A DNA stretch of 64,000 bases from Sulfitobacter sp. LCG007 (GCF_040801785.1 NZ_CP161805.1:1488001-1552000), one strand, 5' to 3'; numbered from the stretch's first letter, positions 17,341 through 26,998 are shown. The notes: a model not told the origin generated them from the letters alone. Translations and numbers: made by a program.

Positions 17341-17934
17341 ATGAGCACAATTGAGCGATCCATGGCCGAGAAAGTCGAAACGGTGCAACACCATCTGAGG
17401 AAAACGGTGGTGATGGTGGGCATGATGGGCGCGGGGAAGACCGCGGTGGGCCGCGCGCTGGCCCAGCTTCTGCGCGTTTCATTCATGGATTCGGATACCG
17501 AGATCGAGAATGCCGCAAACCTCACGGTGCCCGAGATCTTCGCCCGCGACGGCGAGGACTTCTTCCGCGCCCGCGAAAGCGAGGTGATAGCGCGCCTGCT
17601 GAGCGGGCCCGCGCGCGTCCTGTCGACCGGCGGCGGGGCGTTCCTGTCCGAGACGAACCGGCGCAACATCTCCAAACGGGGTGTTTCCGTCTGGCTGGAT
17701 GCCGACATCGATCTTCTCTGGAGCCGGGTGCGCCATCGCGACACCCGACCGCTGCTGCGCACGCCCGATCCGAAGGGGACGCTGCGCGCGCTTCTCGAGG
17801 CCCGCAAGGACATCTATGCAAAGGCCGACCTGCGGGTACCCTGCGCGCCGCCGGTCAGTGTCGAGGCGATGGCCAGACGCGTGATCGAGCGTCTCTGCAC
17901 GCGTCCGGACGTACTGGAGCGGCTGGATGCGTGA
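17341..17934 (+). CDS. aroK: Shikimate kinase
   Basis: Phosphorylates shikimate with ATP in the aromatic amino acid pathway. The 197-residue protein has Walker A GMMGAGKT at 27-34, the substrate-binding DSDTEIE near 50, DFFRARE near 74 and the TGGG loop near 96-99, then the RPLLR lid. The N terminus is slightly longer than usual; an alternative ATG at 17362 (MAEKVE) is possible and neither has a strong ribosome site. It overlaps aroB by 8 bases, giving the classic aroK-aroB operon. The promoter must lie in the 81-base divergent gap to the 49-residue gene. Confidence 0.93.
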   Translation: MSTIERSMAEKVETVQHHLRKTVVMVGMMGAGKTAVGRALAQLLRVSFMDSDTEIENAANLTVPEIFARDGEDFFRARESEVIARLLSGPARVLSTGGGAFLSETNRRNISKRGVSVWLDADIDLLWSRVRHRDTRPLLRTPDPKGTLRALLEARKDIYAKADLRVPCAPPVSVEAMARRVIERLCTRPDVLERLDA

Positions 17935-19045
17935 GGTTGTCCGCGTCGACCTGCCGGGACGCGACTATGAAGTGAGGATCGGTCCGGGACTGATCCGCAA
18001 CGCCGGTTCCGAGATCGCCCCCCTGCTGCGTCGCCCGCGCGTGGCTGTCATCACCGATTGCAATGTCGCCGAATGTCATCTTGCGCCGCTTCGCGAGGGG
18101 CTGCGGGCCGAGGGCATCGCGGTCGAGGCCCTGACGCTTGAGCCCGGAGAAGCGACCAAATCCTGGGGCCCGCTGCAGCAGAGCACCGAATGGCTGCTCG
18201 CCTGCAAGGTCGAACGCGGCGATGTCGTCGTCGCGCTCGGCGGGGGCGTGATCGGCGATCTTGCGGGTTTCGCCGCCGCGATCCTGCGTCGGGGTGTGCG
18301 CTTCGTGCAGATCCCGACCTCGCTGCTGGCGCAGGTGGACAGTTCCGTCGGAGGCAAGACCGGGATCAACGTCACGGCGGGAAAGAACCTTGTGGGGGCC
18401 TTTCACCAGCCCGCCCTCGTGCTGGCTGATACCGCGGCACTGGACACGCTGCCGGAACGCGACGTGCTGGCGGGATATGGCGAGGTGGTGAAGTACGGCC
18501 TGCTCGGCGACGCGGATTTCTTCGCCTGGCTCGAGGACAACGGCCCCGCGATCGCGCGGGGCGATGTCGCGGCGCGTGTCGAGGCCGTGCGCCGATCCGT
18601 CGAGATGAAGGCCGACATCGTCATGCGCGACGAGACGGAGCAGGGCGAGCGGGCGCTCCTGAACCTCGGCCATACCTTCTGCCATGCCCTCGAGGCCGCG
18701 ACGGGCTATTGTGCGCGCCTGCTGCACGGCGAGGGTGTCGCGATCGGCTGTGCGCTCGCCTTCGAGCTTTCCGCGCGTCTGGGCCTGTGCGCGCAGGAGG
18801 ATCCCAGCCGCGTTCGCGCGCATCTGCGCGCCATGGGCATGAAGACGGATCTGGCGGATATCGAAGGCGATCTGCCCGACGCGTCCGGTCTGCTCGATCT
18901 GATGGCGCAGGACAAGAAGGTGCTGGACGGAAGGCTGCGCTTCATCCTTGCCCGGGGCATCGGGCGGGCCTTCGTCACGTCTGAAGTGCCGCGGGATGCG
19001 GTGCACGGGCTGCTGTCGGAAGCGCTCGAGGCGCGGCGGACCTGA
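17927..19045 (+). CDS. aroB: 3-dehydroquinate synthase
   Basis: Converts DAHP to 3-dehydroquinate, the second shikimate pathway step, using NAD and a divalent metal. The 372-residue protein shows GGGVIGDLAGFAAA near residues 104-117, the PTSLLAQVDSSVGGKTGIN motif, LAGYGEVVKYGLL, and metal-binding NLGHTFCHALE with a later LLHGEGVAIG. Length is normal. It overlaps the end of aroK, so the two are translationally coupled. Confidence 0.95.
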   Translation: MREVVRVDLPGRDYEVRIGPGLIRNAGSEIAPLLRRPRVAVITDCNVAECHLAPLREGLRAEGIAVEALTLEPGEATKSWGPLQQSTEWLLACKVERGDVVVALGGGVIGDLAGFAAAILRRGVRFVQIPTSLLAQVDSSVGGKTGINVTAGKNLVGAFHQPALVLADTAALDTLPERDVLAGYGEVVKYGLLGDADFFAWLEDNGPAIARGDVAARVEAVRRSVEMKADIVMRDETEQGERALLNLGHTFCHALEAATGYCARLLHGEGVAIGCALAFELSARLGLCAQEDPSRVRAHLRAMGMKTDLADIEGDLPDASGLLDLMAQDKKVLDGRLRFILARGIGRAFVTSEVPRDAVHGLLSEALEARRT

Positions 19046-19070
19046 CGGCGCCGCGCCCCTGCCGGATCGC

Positions 19071-19454
19071 TCAGGCCTTGCGGCTGGCGTCGAGGCTGAT
19101 GGGGCCGGGGCCCGCGAAGACGAAGTAGAGGAACACGAAGCAGAACAGGATGGCCGCATCGCCGCCGTTGTTCGACGGATAGAAGCCTTGCGGCGCGTGG
19201 AACATGAAATATGCCACGGCCATCATGCCCGAGAGGATGAACGCCACCGGGCGGGTGAAGAGCCCGATGAGAAGCAGCAGACCGCCCACGAGTTCAAGCA
19301 CGCCACCGATCCACATGAGCGAGAAGGCGGGGGGCATTTGTTCCGTGGCCGGGAAGCCGAAGAGCTTCTGTGTGCCGTGGGCGATGAAAAGCAGCGACGA
19401 CATGATGCGCAGGACACTGAGCATCTTCGGAGCGTGTAGGGTTAGGGCGGTCAT
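19071..19454 (-). CDS. DoxX family membrane protein
   Basis: A 127-residue protein with four hydrophobic helices of the DoxX family. Family landmarks are LRIMSSLLFIAHGTQKLFGFP at the start, MWIGGVLELVGGLLLLIGLFTRP in the middle and AILFCFVFLYFVFAGPGPISLD at the end. Relatives include the small subunit of archaeal thiosulfate:quinone oxidoreductase and stress-linked membrane proteins, but the bacterial role is not settled. Convergent with aroB, with only 25 bases between them. Confidence 0.87.
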   Translation of the reverse strand: MTALTLHAPKMLSVLRIMSSLLFIAHGTQKLFGFPATEQMPPAFSLMWIGGVLELVGGLLLLIGLFTRPVAFILSGMMAVAYFMFHAPQGFYPSNNGGDAAILFCFVFLYFVFAGPGPISLDASRKA

Positions 19455-19563
19455 GGTACCTCGTGAGCCAAAACACCGGACATCCGGCTGGTCCTAGCGC
19501 TATAGCACCATGAAGCGCGTCCTCACCAGCCGTGGTTGGCGAGAACGGACCTGCTTGCATCAA

Positions 19564-20064
19564 TCAGAACGGGATTTCGTCGTCGAGATCGCGCGAGGGC
19601 GCACGACCGCCGCCACCGCCGCCGCTGCTGGACCCGCCGCGATCGTCGTAGCCGTAGTCGTCCGAAGGTCCGCTGTCGTAACCGCCCTGACCTCCCTGTC
19701 CGCCCGCTCCGTCACGCCCGTCGAGCATGGTCAGGGTGGAGTTGTAGGGCCTGAGGACAACCTCGGTGCTGTAGCGGTCCTGTCCGGACTGGTCCTGCCA
19801 TTTCCGGGTCTCTAGCTGGCCTTCGATGTAAACCTTGGAGCCCTTCTTGAGATACTGTTCTGCCACCCTTGCGAGCGGCTCCGAGAATATCGCGACGGAA
19901 TGCCATTCCGTGCGCTCCTTGCGCTCGCCCGAGTTGCGGTCCTTCCATGTCTCCGAGGTGGCGATACGCAGGTTGCAGACCTTGCCGCCGTTCTGGAAGG
20001 TGCGCACTTCCGGGTCGCGCCCCAGATTGCCGATGAGAATTACCTTGTTTACCGAGCCAGCCAT
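19564..20064 (-). CDS. ssb: Single-stranded DNA-binding protein
   Basis: Binds single-stranded DNA during replication, repair and recombination. The 166-residue protein has an N-terminal OB fold ([21 protein letters not shown], then TEWHSVAIF and [17 protein letters not shown]), a glycine/aspartate-rich flexible linker from about residue 115, and the canonical acidic tail ending DDEIPF that docks partner proteins. The start at 20064 follows AAGGAGG; the much longer open frame to 20970 is opposite-strand shadow. It is divergent from the lytic transglycosylase gene. No GTTC-N7-GTTC box is visible upstream. Confidence 0.95.
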   Translation of the reverse strand: MAGSVNKVILIGNLGRDPEVRTFQNGGKVCNLRIATSETWKDRNSGERKERTEWHSVAIFSEPLARVAEQYLKKGSKVYIEGQLETRKWQDQSGQDRYSTEVVLRPYNSTLTMLDGRDGAGGQGGQGGYDSGPSDDYGYDDRGGSSSGGGGGGRAPSRDLDDEIPF

Positions 20065-20328
20065 CGGGGCCTCCTTCCTGTTCGAGATCTGCCGTTTCCG
20101 AGGCGCCGCCGAATCCGGCGCACCGTTTGGCGAGATCCTATACCGACCGCACGGGGGTTGAAACATGGTTAAGGCCTCGCTGCCCCGGCGGTATCGGCAG
20201 GGACCGTTCACCGGTCGGGCGGGAGTGGGGGGCGCAACCAGCGCGAAGCCGACTTTGCGGGGGGTAGCCCTGAATGCCCCGTATGGTATAGAGGGCGTGA
20301 GGGACAGATAAACGGATCGGCTGGGACA

Positions 20329-20913
20329 ATGCGTAAACGCCATTTCGTGGCAATTGCCGCCACTCTCCTCGTTGCGGCACCGGCTGCGGCGGACGTGTTC
20401 TCCAGCAACTCCAGGGTCAAGCTCTTCGCCGCCCAGAAGGCGCTTCTCGATAACCGCGCCTCGCAGCAGTATTCCAACTCGGTCCGCCTGCAGCCGCCGA
20501 CGGTCAACACGCCGACGAAATGGGGCGTGAAGGGCTACAGCGGAAAGTATCGCGGCATCTATCTGGACATGGCCAGGGACGCCGCGCGGCGGCACAACGT
20601 GCCCGAAGACCTCTTCCTGCGGCTCGTGCATCAGGAATCCGGCTGGAATCCGAACGCCAGGTCCCACAAGGGCGCGCTCGGCCTTGCCCAGTTGATGCCC
20701 GACACCGCCAGGCACCTGCGCGTGAACCCCGAAGACCCGCGCGAGAACCTCGAAGGCGGCGCGCGCTATCTTCGGCGGCAGTTTGACGCTTTCGGAACCT
20801 GGGAGCTTGCCCTCGCGGCCTACAATGCCGGGCCCGAAGCGGTGCGCAAGTATGGTGGTGTGCCGCCTTACGCCGAAACCATGAACTACGTTAAGGTGAT
20901 ATGGGGCGGCTGA
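20329..20913 (+). CDS. Lytic transglycosylase (SLT domain)
   Basis: A 194-residue exported peptidoglycan lyase. It has a signal peptide ([22 protein letters not shown]) and a C-terminal SLT domain with the catalytic glutamate in HQESGWNP (Glu103), then [10 protein letters not shown] and [12 protein letters not shown]. It should cleave the MurNAc-GlcNAc linkage to yield 1,6-anhydro products. The domain is compact, as in short periplasmic enzymes. A -10-like TATAGA lies about 45 bases before the start in the gap to ssb. Confidence 0.92.
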   Translation: MRKRHFVAIAATLLVAAPAAADVFSSNSRVKLFAAQKALLDNRASQQYSNSVRLQPPTVNTPTKWGVKGYSGKYRGIYLDMARDAARRHNVPEDLFLRLVHQESGWNPNARSHKGALGLAQLMPDTARHLRVNPEDPRENLEGGARYLRRQFDAFGTWELALAAYNAGPEAVRKYGGVPPYAETMNYVKVIWGG

Positions 20914-20951
20914 GAGCCGGCCCGTTACCTCAATCCTTATGGATGTGAATT

Positions 20952-20973
20952 GCCTTGCCCGGTCCGGCAAGGC
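20952..20973 (+). terminator. Possible terminator hairpin after the lytic transglycosylase gene
   Basis: GCCTTGCC at 20952-20959 pairs perfectly with GGCAAGGC at 20966-20973 around a six-base loop, 39 bases after the transglycosylase stop. There is no T tract, so it may act only as a transcript end stabiliser. Confidence 0.3.
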
Positions 20974-21095
20974 CGATCGGCGTATTGTCGCAAGGTCAGA
21001 TGCAATGGCTGGAACAACTGCCTGACGACCGCGTTTCCAATCAACAACGAGCCGCCGATGTCGGCGCCTCGATTGAAGATCAGGAGACCAGTATT

Positions 21096-21578
21096 ATGAG
21101 TAGTGCCAAACGTCTATTGCTTGCAACCGCAGCCAGCGTGATCGGTTTTGCCGGAATTGCAGTCGCCGATACGCCCGCAGTCAGCAAGATCGAGGTCGAT
21201 ACCACATTCCTGTCCGCCGAGGGCAGCAACGTGATGAGCTATTATCCGGACCTGGCCAGCGATGTCGAGCAGCGTATCAGGGCACGCGTCGCACCGAGCG
21301 ACGATCCCACCGCACCGACCCTGCGTGTCGCGCTGCGCGAGATCAGCCTCGACGGCAGCACGCTGCTGCCCGACAGCAAGGAGTTCAACAAGCTGGAAGG
21401 CGTGATGAGCTACAGTGGCGGAGATGAAGAGGTAACGATGCCGATCAGCGTCTCCGCAGAGGGTGCGCCCGGTACCTCGGCCGACGGCATGATCGTGATC
21501 GAGCCCAGCACGTCCGACTATTACAACGCCATGGTCGACGTCTTCGTGGGCGCCGTCGTTGACGCCATTCCCGAATAA
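21096..21578 (+). CDS. Exported protein of unknown function
   Basis: A 160-residue protein with a signal peptide (MSSAKRLLLATAASVIGFAGIAVAD). The mature part reads as a beta-rich periplasmic domain: SYYPDLASDVEQRIRARV, then TLRVALREISLDGS and a C-terminal SDYYNAMVDVFVGAVVDAI helix. The start at 21096 follows AGGAG; an in-frame start at 20955 lies in the upstream hairpin region. I do not recognise a family. It stands as a single gene with about 180 bases before and 250 bases after it. Confidence 0.75.
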   Translation: MSSAKRLLLATAASVIGFAGIAVADTPAVSKIEVDTTFLSAEGSNVMSYYPDLASDVEQRIRARVAPSDDPTAPTLRVALREISLDGSTLLPDSKEFNKLEGVMSYSGGDEEVTMPISVSAEGAPGTSADGMIVIEPSTSDYYNAMVDVFVGAVVDAIPE

Positions 21579-21829
21579 GTACGGTCTGAACCGAATATCC
21601 CTCTTGTCGGGTACCGCCCCGTCACCCGGCGAATCGGGGATACCGGCGCGGCGTCGGAAACGACGCTGCGCCGGAACATTTCCACGATCTCGCGCCCCGG
21701 TGGAAACAGCAATCCCCGGCGCGGGAATATCCATTCAAATTCCACAATTCTCGCCGTCCCACGCCTCCGTCGGGTCAGAATCTTCGCACACATTGCAATG
21801 GTTAGCGAATGCGGAGTTTGAAAGTGACC

Positions 21830-22252
21830 ATGACGAGTTTCCAGGCGCGTATTGAGCGCATTAATCGTACCCAGGGCAATGCGCCCGCAATGTCCGGAAT
21901 GGGCGCGGAAATTGCGAATGCAGTCCCCCGCCTGATGGAGGGATACCGAGATTTCCCGCAAGCCGATCGTGAAGCGCTTTCGGCAGGCTTTGCCCGCTAC
22001 ATGGCGCTGATCGCAGCGGGAACGGTCTTCGGCGTGACCGCCGCGCTCGTGATGCTTGCCGTGATCCTGTTCGGACCCCAGACCGGCCCCGGCACCCCGC
22101 TTGGTAACGCGCTCTACTTGGCGGGTCTCGGGGGTCTTGCCCTTTCGCCGCTGCTGATCGTCGACGGGCTTTACGGCAAGGAACGCGCGCCCCACGAACT
22201 GGTCTTCGGATTGGCCTATCTGACTGGGTTCACGATCACGATCATATTCTGA
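21830..22252 (+). CDS. Small membrane protein of unknown function
   Basis: A protein of about 140 residues with a soluble N-terminal third (MTSFQARIERINRTQG) and three hydrophobic segments: YMALIAAGTVFGVTAALVMLAVILF, ALYLAGLGGLALSPLLIVDGLY and LAYLTGFTITIIF. GGAG at 21813-21816 would best fit a GTG start at 21824; ATG at 21830 or 21809 are alternatives in the same frame. No catalytic motif is visible. Similar three-helix proteins are common and uncharacterised in this family of bacteria. It converges on the ABC importer operon, with a hairpin between them. Confidence 0.72.
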   Translation: MTSFQARIERINRTQGNAPAMSGMGAEIANAVPRLMEGYRDFPQADREALSAGFARYMALIAAGTVFGVTAALVMLAVILFGPQTGPGTPLGNALYLAGLGGLALSPLLIVDGLYGKERAPHELVFGLAYLTGFTITIIF

Positions 22253-22271
22253 GCTCGCCTGCGTCCCCGGT

Positions 22272-22296
22272 AGCCGAGCACAATCGTGTCTCGGCT
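22272..22296. terminator. Hairpin between convergent genes
   Basis: AGCCGAG-CAC pairs with GTG-(T)-CTCGGCT around the loop AATC, giving a ten-pair stem with one bulged base midway between the stops of the small membrane protein and the ABC importer. The flanks have no strong T tract in either direction, so it is at most a weak bidirectional terminator. Confidence 0.4.
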
Positions 22297-22349
22297 GCTT
22301 TCCTGCATGCGGGTCGCATTCATCCCCTCTGCGCGCGTGATGACGCCGC

Positions 22350-24437
22350 TCACTGCGCCGCTGCGCTTGCCTCGATCACCGGCTCCATCTCGGAGAACTG
22401 CGCGTCGCTCAGATGGCAATTGATCTGGTGCCCCGCGAAATCCCGCATCGGGGGTACCTCGGTTTCGCAGAGCCTTCCCGCCACCCTGGATTTCCAGCGG
22501 CAGCGGGTCTGGAACGGACAGCCGGGCGGCGGGTTCATCGCCGAGGGGATCTCGCCCTCGAGCACGATATGCTTCTTCTGCACCGAAGTGTCGGCAATGG
22601 GCACCGCCGACAGCAGCGCTTCGGTATAGGGGTGGTAGGGCGGCGCGAAGACCTGCTCGGTCGTTCCGAGCTCGACCACATGGCCCAGATACATCACCAT
22701 CACCCGGTCGCTGAGATAGCGCACGATGGACAGGTCGTGGCTGATGAACAGCAGCGTCGTGCGATGCTCGCGCTGGATCTCCATCAGCAGGTCCGTCACC
22801 GCCGCCTGAACCGAAACGTCGAGCGCCGAAACCGGCTCGTCCGCCACCACGATGCGCGCATCGCCGGCAAAGGCCCGCGCGATGCCCACACGCTGCTTCT
22901 GCCCGCCCGAAAGCTGGCGCGGAATCCGCCCGGCGAATTCGCGGGGCAGCTTCACCAGATCGAGCAGCTTCAGCATCCGCTCGCGCCGCTCACCCTCGTT
23001 TGTGCCCACGCCGAAGATCTCGAGCGCGCGCATGATCTGGCGCCCCACGGTCATCGACGGGTTGAGCGTGTCGAAGGGATTCTGGAACACCATCTGGATG
23101 TCGGCCACCGTCCGGGTGTCGCGCTTCTCGATCGGGATCCGCTCGATCGACCGGTTGTCGAGCAGGATCGACCCCTCCGTCGCCGTCTCAAGCCCCATGA
23201 GCACCTTCGCGAAGGTGGACTTGCCGCAGCCGCTCTCGCCGACGATCGCGAGGGTCTCGCCCTCGCGCGCCTCGAAGCTCAGGGTCTCGTTGGCCTTGAC
23301 CACGCGGGTGCTGCCGCCGCCGAAGATCACATTGGCGGCGACCTCGTAGTATTTCTTCAGCCGGTCCATCTTCAGGACCACCGGCCCCGGTTCGGCCCTG
23401 CTCCTGACGCCCGAGGCATCGGGAGCCGCCTTCCAGTCGATCTCGCGGAACCGCAGGCAGCGGGTCTGATGCCGGTCGTCGCCGGTGATGGTCTCCATCG
23501 GGATCTCGCCCGCATCGCAACGCCCGGCCTGGAAGTAGGCGCAGCGGGGTCCGAAATTGCAGCCTCGCGGCCGCTCGTGGGGCAGGGGGAAGTTGCCGGG
23601 GATCGCGACCAGCGGCCGGGTCGCCTTGTCGGCGCCCGGCAGCGGGATCGACCGGAAGAGCGCCTGTGTGTAGGGGTGGCGCATCCCGTCGAAGACATCC
23701 GCGATCGAGCCGCGCTCGACCGCCTCGCCCGAATACATCACGCAGATGCGGTCGCATGTCTCCAGCACCAGCCCGAGGTTGTGCGAGATGAAGAGCATCG
23801 AGGTGCCGTACTTGCGCCCAAGCTCCTTGACCAGTTCCACCACCGCCGCCTCCACCGTCACATCAAGCGCCGTGGTCGGCTCGTCCAGGATCAGCAGCGA
23901 GGGTTCCGACATCAGCGCCATGGCGATCACGATGCGCTGTTGCTGCCCTCCGGAAAGCTGGTGCGGATAGGCCTTCAGGATCCGCTCCGGGTCCGGCAGC
24001 TTCACGTCGCTGACAACCTGAAGTGCCCTTTGCCGGGCCTGCTTCTCGCTCAGGCCCTGATGGATCATCGGCACTTCCATGAGCTGGCGCCCGATCCGCA
24101 TCGCCGGATTGAGCGAGGCCATCGGTTCCTGATAGATCATCGCGATTTCCGAACCGCGGATATCGCGCAGCTCCTTCTGCGACATGGCTCCCAGGTCGCG
24201 CCCCTTGAAGCGGATGCTTCCTCCGGTGATCCTGCCGTTCCTGCCGAGATCCTGCATCACGCCAAGCGCCACCGTCGACTTGCCGCAGCCGCTTTCGCCC
24301 ACGAGGCCCACGGCCTCGCCGGGCCGGACGGTCAGCGAGAAATCCATGACCGCCGGGATCTCGCGCAACCGCGTGAAGAAGGAAATCGAAAGCCTGTCGA
24401 TCTCCAGAATCGGCCCCTCATAGCCGTCTTTCGCCAT
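22350..24437 (-). CDS. Fused peptide/nickel-type ABC transporter ATP-binding protein (DppD-DppF fusion)
   Basis: A 695-residue cytoplasmic ATPase with two complete ABC cassettes, the DppD and DppF equivalents in one chain. Cassette one has Walker A GESGCGKST (47-55), signature LSGGQQQR (162-169) and ILDEPTTALD. Cassette two has a second GESGCGKST (401-409), LSGGQKQR near 522 and VADEPVSALD. Each is followed by the oligopeptide-type C-terminal cysteine motif (GCNFGPRCAYFQAGRC; GCPFQTRCRWKS). GAGGG precedes the start. It is the last gene of the importer operon, after the two permeases, and would power uptake of peptides or related solutes. Confidence 0.93.
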   Translation of the reverse strand: MAKDGYEGPILEIDRLSISFFTRLREIPAVMDFSLTVRPGEAVGLVGESGCGKSTVALGVMQDLGRNGRITGGSIRFKGRDLGAMSQKELRDIRGSEIAMIYQEPMASLNPAMRIGRQLMEVPMIHQGLSEKQARQRALQVVSDVKLPDPERILKAYPHQLSGGQQQRIVIAMALMSEPSLLILDEPTTALDVTVEAAVVELVKELGRKYGTSMLFISHNLGLVLETCDRICVMYSGEAVERGSIADVFDGMRHPYTQALFRSIPLPGADKATRPLVAIPGNFPLPHERPRGCNFGPRCAYFQAGRCDAGEIPMETITGDDRHQTRCLRFREIDWKAAPDASGVRSRAEPGPVVLKMDRLKKYYEVAANVIFGGGSTRVVKANETLSFEAREGETLAIVGESGCGKSTFAKVLMGLETATEGSILLDNRSIERIPIEKRDTRTVADIQMVFQNPFDTLNPSMTVGRQIMRALEIFGVGTNEGERRERMLKLLDLVKLPREFAGRIPRQLSGGQKQRVGIARAFAGDARIVVADEPVSALDVSVQAAVTDLLMEIQREHRTTLLFISHDLSIVRYLSDRVMVMYLGHVVELGTTEQVFAPPYHPYTEALLSAVPIADTSVQKKHIVLEGEIPSAMNPPPGCPFQTRCRWKSRVAGRLCETEVPPMRDFAGHQINCHLSDAQFSEMEPVIEASAAAQ

Positions 24438-24531
24438 TTTCCGGCCCTCACCATCCCGCAGGAAGCGACGCCCGCTTCCTTTGCTCCTAAATATCCCGGG
24501 GTCCGGGGCAGCGCCCCGGTCCGCCGCCCCC

Positions 24532-25749
24532 TCAGTCGCGCATGGATTCCTCCCGCAGACCGTCCGCCAGCAGGTTCAGCCCCAGCACCAGCGTCAGCAG
24601 CGCCAGTGCGGGCGCGATGGCCGCGTGCGGATAGAGCGCGAGAAGGCGCCGCCCCGCATTGATCGTCGTTCCCCAGTCCGGGCTTTCGGATTCCAGCCCC
24701 AGACCGAAGAAGCCCAGCGTGCCCAGCAGGATCGTCGTGTAGCCGATGCGCAGGCAGAAATCGACGATCAGCGGCCCCCGGGCATTGGGCAGGATTTCCC
24801 AGAGCATGATGTACCAGGGTCGCTCGCCACGGGTCTGTGCCGCGGCCACGTAGTCGCGCGTCTTGAGGTCCATGGCGAGCCCGCGCACGATCCGGAAGAC
24901 GGTCGGCGAGTTCACGAAGACGACCGAGACGAAGACGACGAGGATGGCCGGATCGACATCGAACAGATCGAGCCACCCGGGCAGGCCGGGGACGGTATAG
25001 GTCGGCGTGCGCACCAGCGCGCCACCCGTCGAGACCAGCGACAGATACAGCCATGACAGCACGCCAAGTGCGGCGATCAGCAGCGGCGCGCGCAGCGAGG
25101 GCCGGGTGTGGTAGCGCGAATTGAGCAGGATCGCGACGAAGACGATCGGGAAGACGAAGAAGACGAGCGCCATGTAGTTCGGGATGCCTGTCAGGACGAT
25201 TTCCGGCGTCACCAGCAGGTAAAAAAGCAGTATCACGGGAAACGCGAGGATCAGGTTCGCCAGAAAGGACAGGAACGTATCGAGCCGCCCGCCGTAATAT
25301 CCCGCCGGCAGGCCCAGCGTGATCCCCACCATGAAGGCGAACAGCGTCGCCATCGGCGCGATCTGCACCACGACCCAGGCACCCTTGACCAGCCGGCTGA
25401 AGACGTCGCGCGCCAGATTGTCGCCACCCAGCAGGAACCAGGCATAGTCGCCTTCCTCCGCCCGCGCCATCGCCTCGCCGGGCAGGGCGTTCTTCATCCC
25501 CGAGACCTGGCTCAGCGGGTCATGGGTCACGATCAGATCGAGTGGCCCGCCGAAGATCCCGGTAAAGACCCAGAACATCACCAGCCCGAAGCCGATCATC
25601 CCGATGGTGCTGTCGAAAAGCTTTCCGTAGAGGCCCAACCGGCGCCGGAACGTGAGCGACAGGGCGAAAAGTCCGGCAAGCGCGATCCAGACCGGCAGGA
25701 ACTGCACGGCCATCCGCCAGAGGATCGCGCCCCAGCCCAGTTCTTCCAT
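24532..25749 (-). CDS. Peptide-type ABC transporter permease (DppC-like)
   Basis: A 405-residue inner-membrane permease of the binding-protein-dependent type. Family landmarks are GGDNLARDVFSRLVKGAWVVVQIA (the GTDxxGRDxxSR region) and the EAA loop near RDYVAAAQTRGERPWYIMLWEILPN. It is longer than typical DppC proteins (about 300) because of an extra N-terminal hydrophobic stretch and a central insert around residues 215-265 with more membrane segments. It follows the DppB-like gene at 15 bases. Confidence 0.9.
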   Translation of the reverse strand: MEELGWGAILWRMAVQFLPVWIALAGLFALSLTFRRRLGLYGKLFDSTIGMIGFGLVMFWVFTGIFGGPLDLIVTHDPLSQVSGMKNALPGEAMARAEEGDYAWFLLGGDNLARDVFSRLVKGAWVVVQIAPMATLFAFMVGITLGLPAGYYGGRLDTFLSFLANLILAFPVILLFYLLVTPEIVLTGIPNYMALVFFVFPIVFVAILLNSRYHTRPSLRAPLLIAALGVLSWLYLSLVSTGGALVRTPTYTVPGLPGWLDLFDVDPAILVVFVSVVFVNSPTVFRIVRGLAMDLKTRDYVAAAQTRGERPWYIMLWEILPNARGPLIVDFCLRIGYTTILLGTLGFFGLGLESESPDWGTTINAGRRLLALYPHAAIAPALALLTLVLGLNLLADGLREESMRD

Positions 25750-25764
25750 GGTGCGGGCCCCTCC

Positions 25765-26808
25765 CTACGCGATGCGGATGCGCGGATTCAGATAGACGTA
25801 GCCGATATCCGAGATCAGCTGCGTCACCAGAACCACGATGACGGAAACCACCGAGACCGCCAGCAGCAGTTCGATGTCGTTGTTGCTGGCCGCCTCCACC
25901 AGCAGCCAGCCGAAACCCTTGTAGTTGAACAGGGTCTCGACGATCACCACGCCGTTGAGCAGCCACGGGAACTGAAGCATGATGACCGTGAAGGGAGCGA
26001 TCAGCGCGTTTCTCAGCGCGTGCTTCAGAACGATGTTGGGAAAGCTCACGCCCTTCAGCCGCGCGGTGCGGATATACTGCGCCGTCATCACCTCGGTCAT
26101 CGAGGCCCGCGTCATCCGGGCGATGTAGCCCATGCCGTAAAGGGCGATGGTCACCACCGGCAGCGTGAAGTTGTCGAAGGTGATATCCTCCATCGCCGAG
26201 GTTGCGGACCCCTTGAACCACTTCAGACCGACGGCGGAGGACGAGAAAACCGCGATGAAGATGACGCCCGACACATATTCGGGTGTGGCCGTCGAGAGGA
26301 TCGAGAAGGTCGAAAGCGAGCGGTCCGTGGCCGAGCCCTCCCGCATCCCGGCCAGAACGCCGACCAGAAGCGCGCTTGGCACCATGACAAGCATCACCGC
26401 CAGCATCAGCTTGCCCGTCAGCGCGAGCCGCGTGAGGACGATGTCCCCGACCTCGTCCCTGAAGACGGTGGAATAGCCCCAGTAGCCCTGCAGGATCCCG
26501 CAGAAAACGGGCCGATCCGCCTCGGGCGTGCCGGCGGCGAAGCACCGCCCGGTGACCTCGCCCTCGCGCTCGCTCACCCATCCCGGGACCACGCCCAGCC
26601 AGCGCCCGAATTTCACCGGCATCGGATCGAGATAGCCCCGGTTTCCCAGATAGCTCTCGACGGCCTCGTCCGACATCCGGAAGTTGCCCTGCGTCTTGGC
26701 CATCTTCTCGAGGTTCGGGTAGAGATTGGTGAGCCAGAAGACGATGAAGGTCAGGGAAAGCGCCGTAAGCAGCATCACGCCAAGGCGTCGCAGTATGAAT
26801 AGTCCCAT
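25765..26808 (-). CDS. Peptide-type ABC transporter permease (DppB-like)
   Basis: A 347-residue inner-membrane permease and first gene of the importer operon. It begins MGLFILRRLGVMLLTALSLTFIVFWLTNLYP, as DppB/OppB proteins do. The conserved region YGMGYIARMTRASMTEVMTAQYIRTARLKGVS is the EAA loop that docks the ATPase, followed by IVLKHALRNALI. A long periplasmic insert (about residues 55-120) carries two cysteines. No substrate-binding protein gene is adjacent on either side, which is unusual for this operon type. Confidence 0.9.
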   Translation of the reverse strand: MGLFILRRLGVMLLTALSLTFIVFWLTNLYPNLEKMAKTQGNFRMSDEAVESYLGNRGYLDPMPVKFGRWLGVVPGWVSEREGEVTGRCFAAGTPEADRPVFCGILQGYWGYSTVFRDEVGDIVLTRLALTGKLMLAVMLVMVPSALLVGVLAGMREGSATDRSLSTFSILSTATPEYVSGVIFIAVFSSSAVGLKWFKGSATSAMEDITFDNFTLPVVTIALYGMGYIARMTRASMTEVMTAQYIRTARLKGVSFPNIVLKHALRNALIAPFTVIMLQFPWLLNGVVIVETLFNYKGFGWLLVEAASNNDIELLLAVSVVSVIVVLVTQLISDIGYVYLNPRIRIA

Positions 26809-26954
26809 GCGTGCCCCTGTCGTCAGGCTTCGTGATGCCTCTCTCCGCGGATCAGGGCGGATCGGGACACGTGGCTTGCTTGCCAGTCGAACTCAGTGAG
26901 CCACGAGTTGGGGCGTTGCGTCAATTCATGCCTTACCGTCAGGCAGCGTTATTT

Positions 26955-26982
26955 GCGACATCTTTTTGTCTGTGCGCGACAT
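26955..26982. promoter_or_regulatory. Direct repeat GCGACAT, 21-bp period, between AraC gene and importer operon
   Basis: GCGACAT occurs at 26955-26961 and again at 26976-26982, exactly 21 bases apart, about 150 bases upstream of the DppB-like start and 17 bases beyond the AraC gene's stop. Two direct half-sites two helical turns apart is the usual AraC-family operator layout. The match is short (7 bases), so it is a candidate only. Confidence 0.4.
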
Positions 26983-26998
26983 TGCGGCCACCGTTTGG

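Noticed and set aside
19564-20970. ssb frame extended to 468 residues
   Set aside because: The SSB fold begins at 20064 with AAGGAGG; the extension covers the divergent promoter and antisense of the transglycosylase.
22260-22345. Convergent-end hairpin as a strong terminator
   Set aside because: The stem is good but there is no T run on either side, so it is kept only at low confidence.
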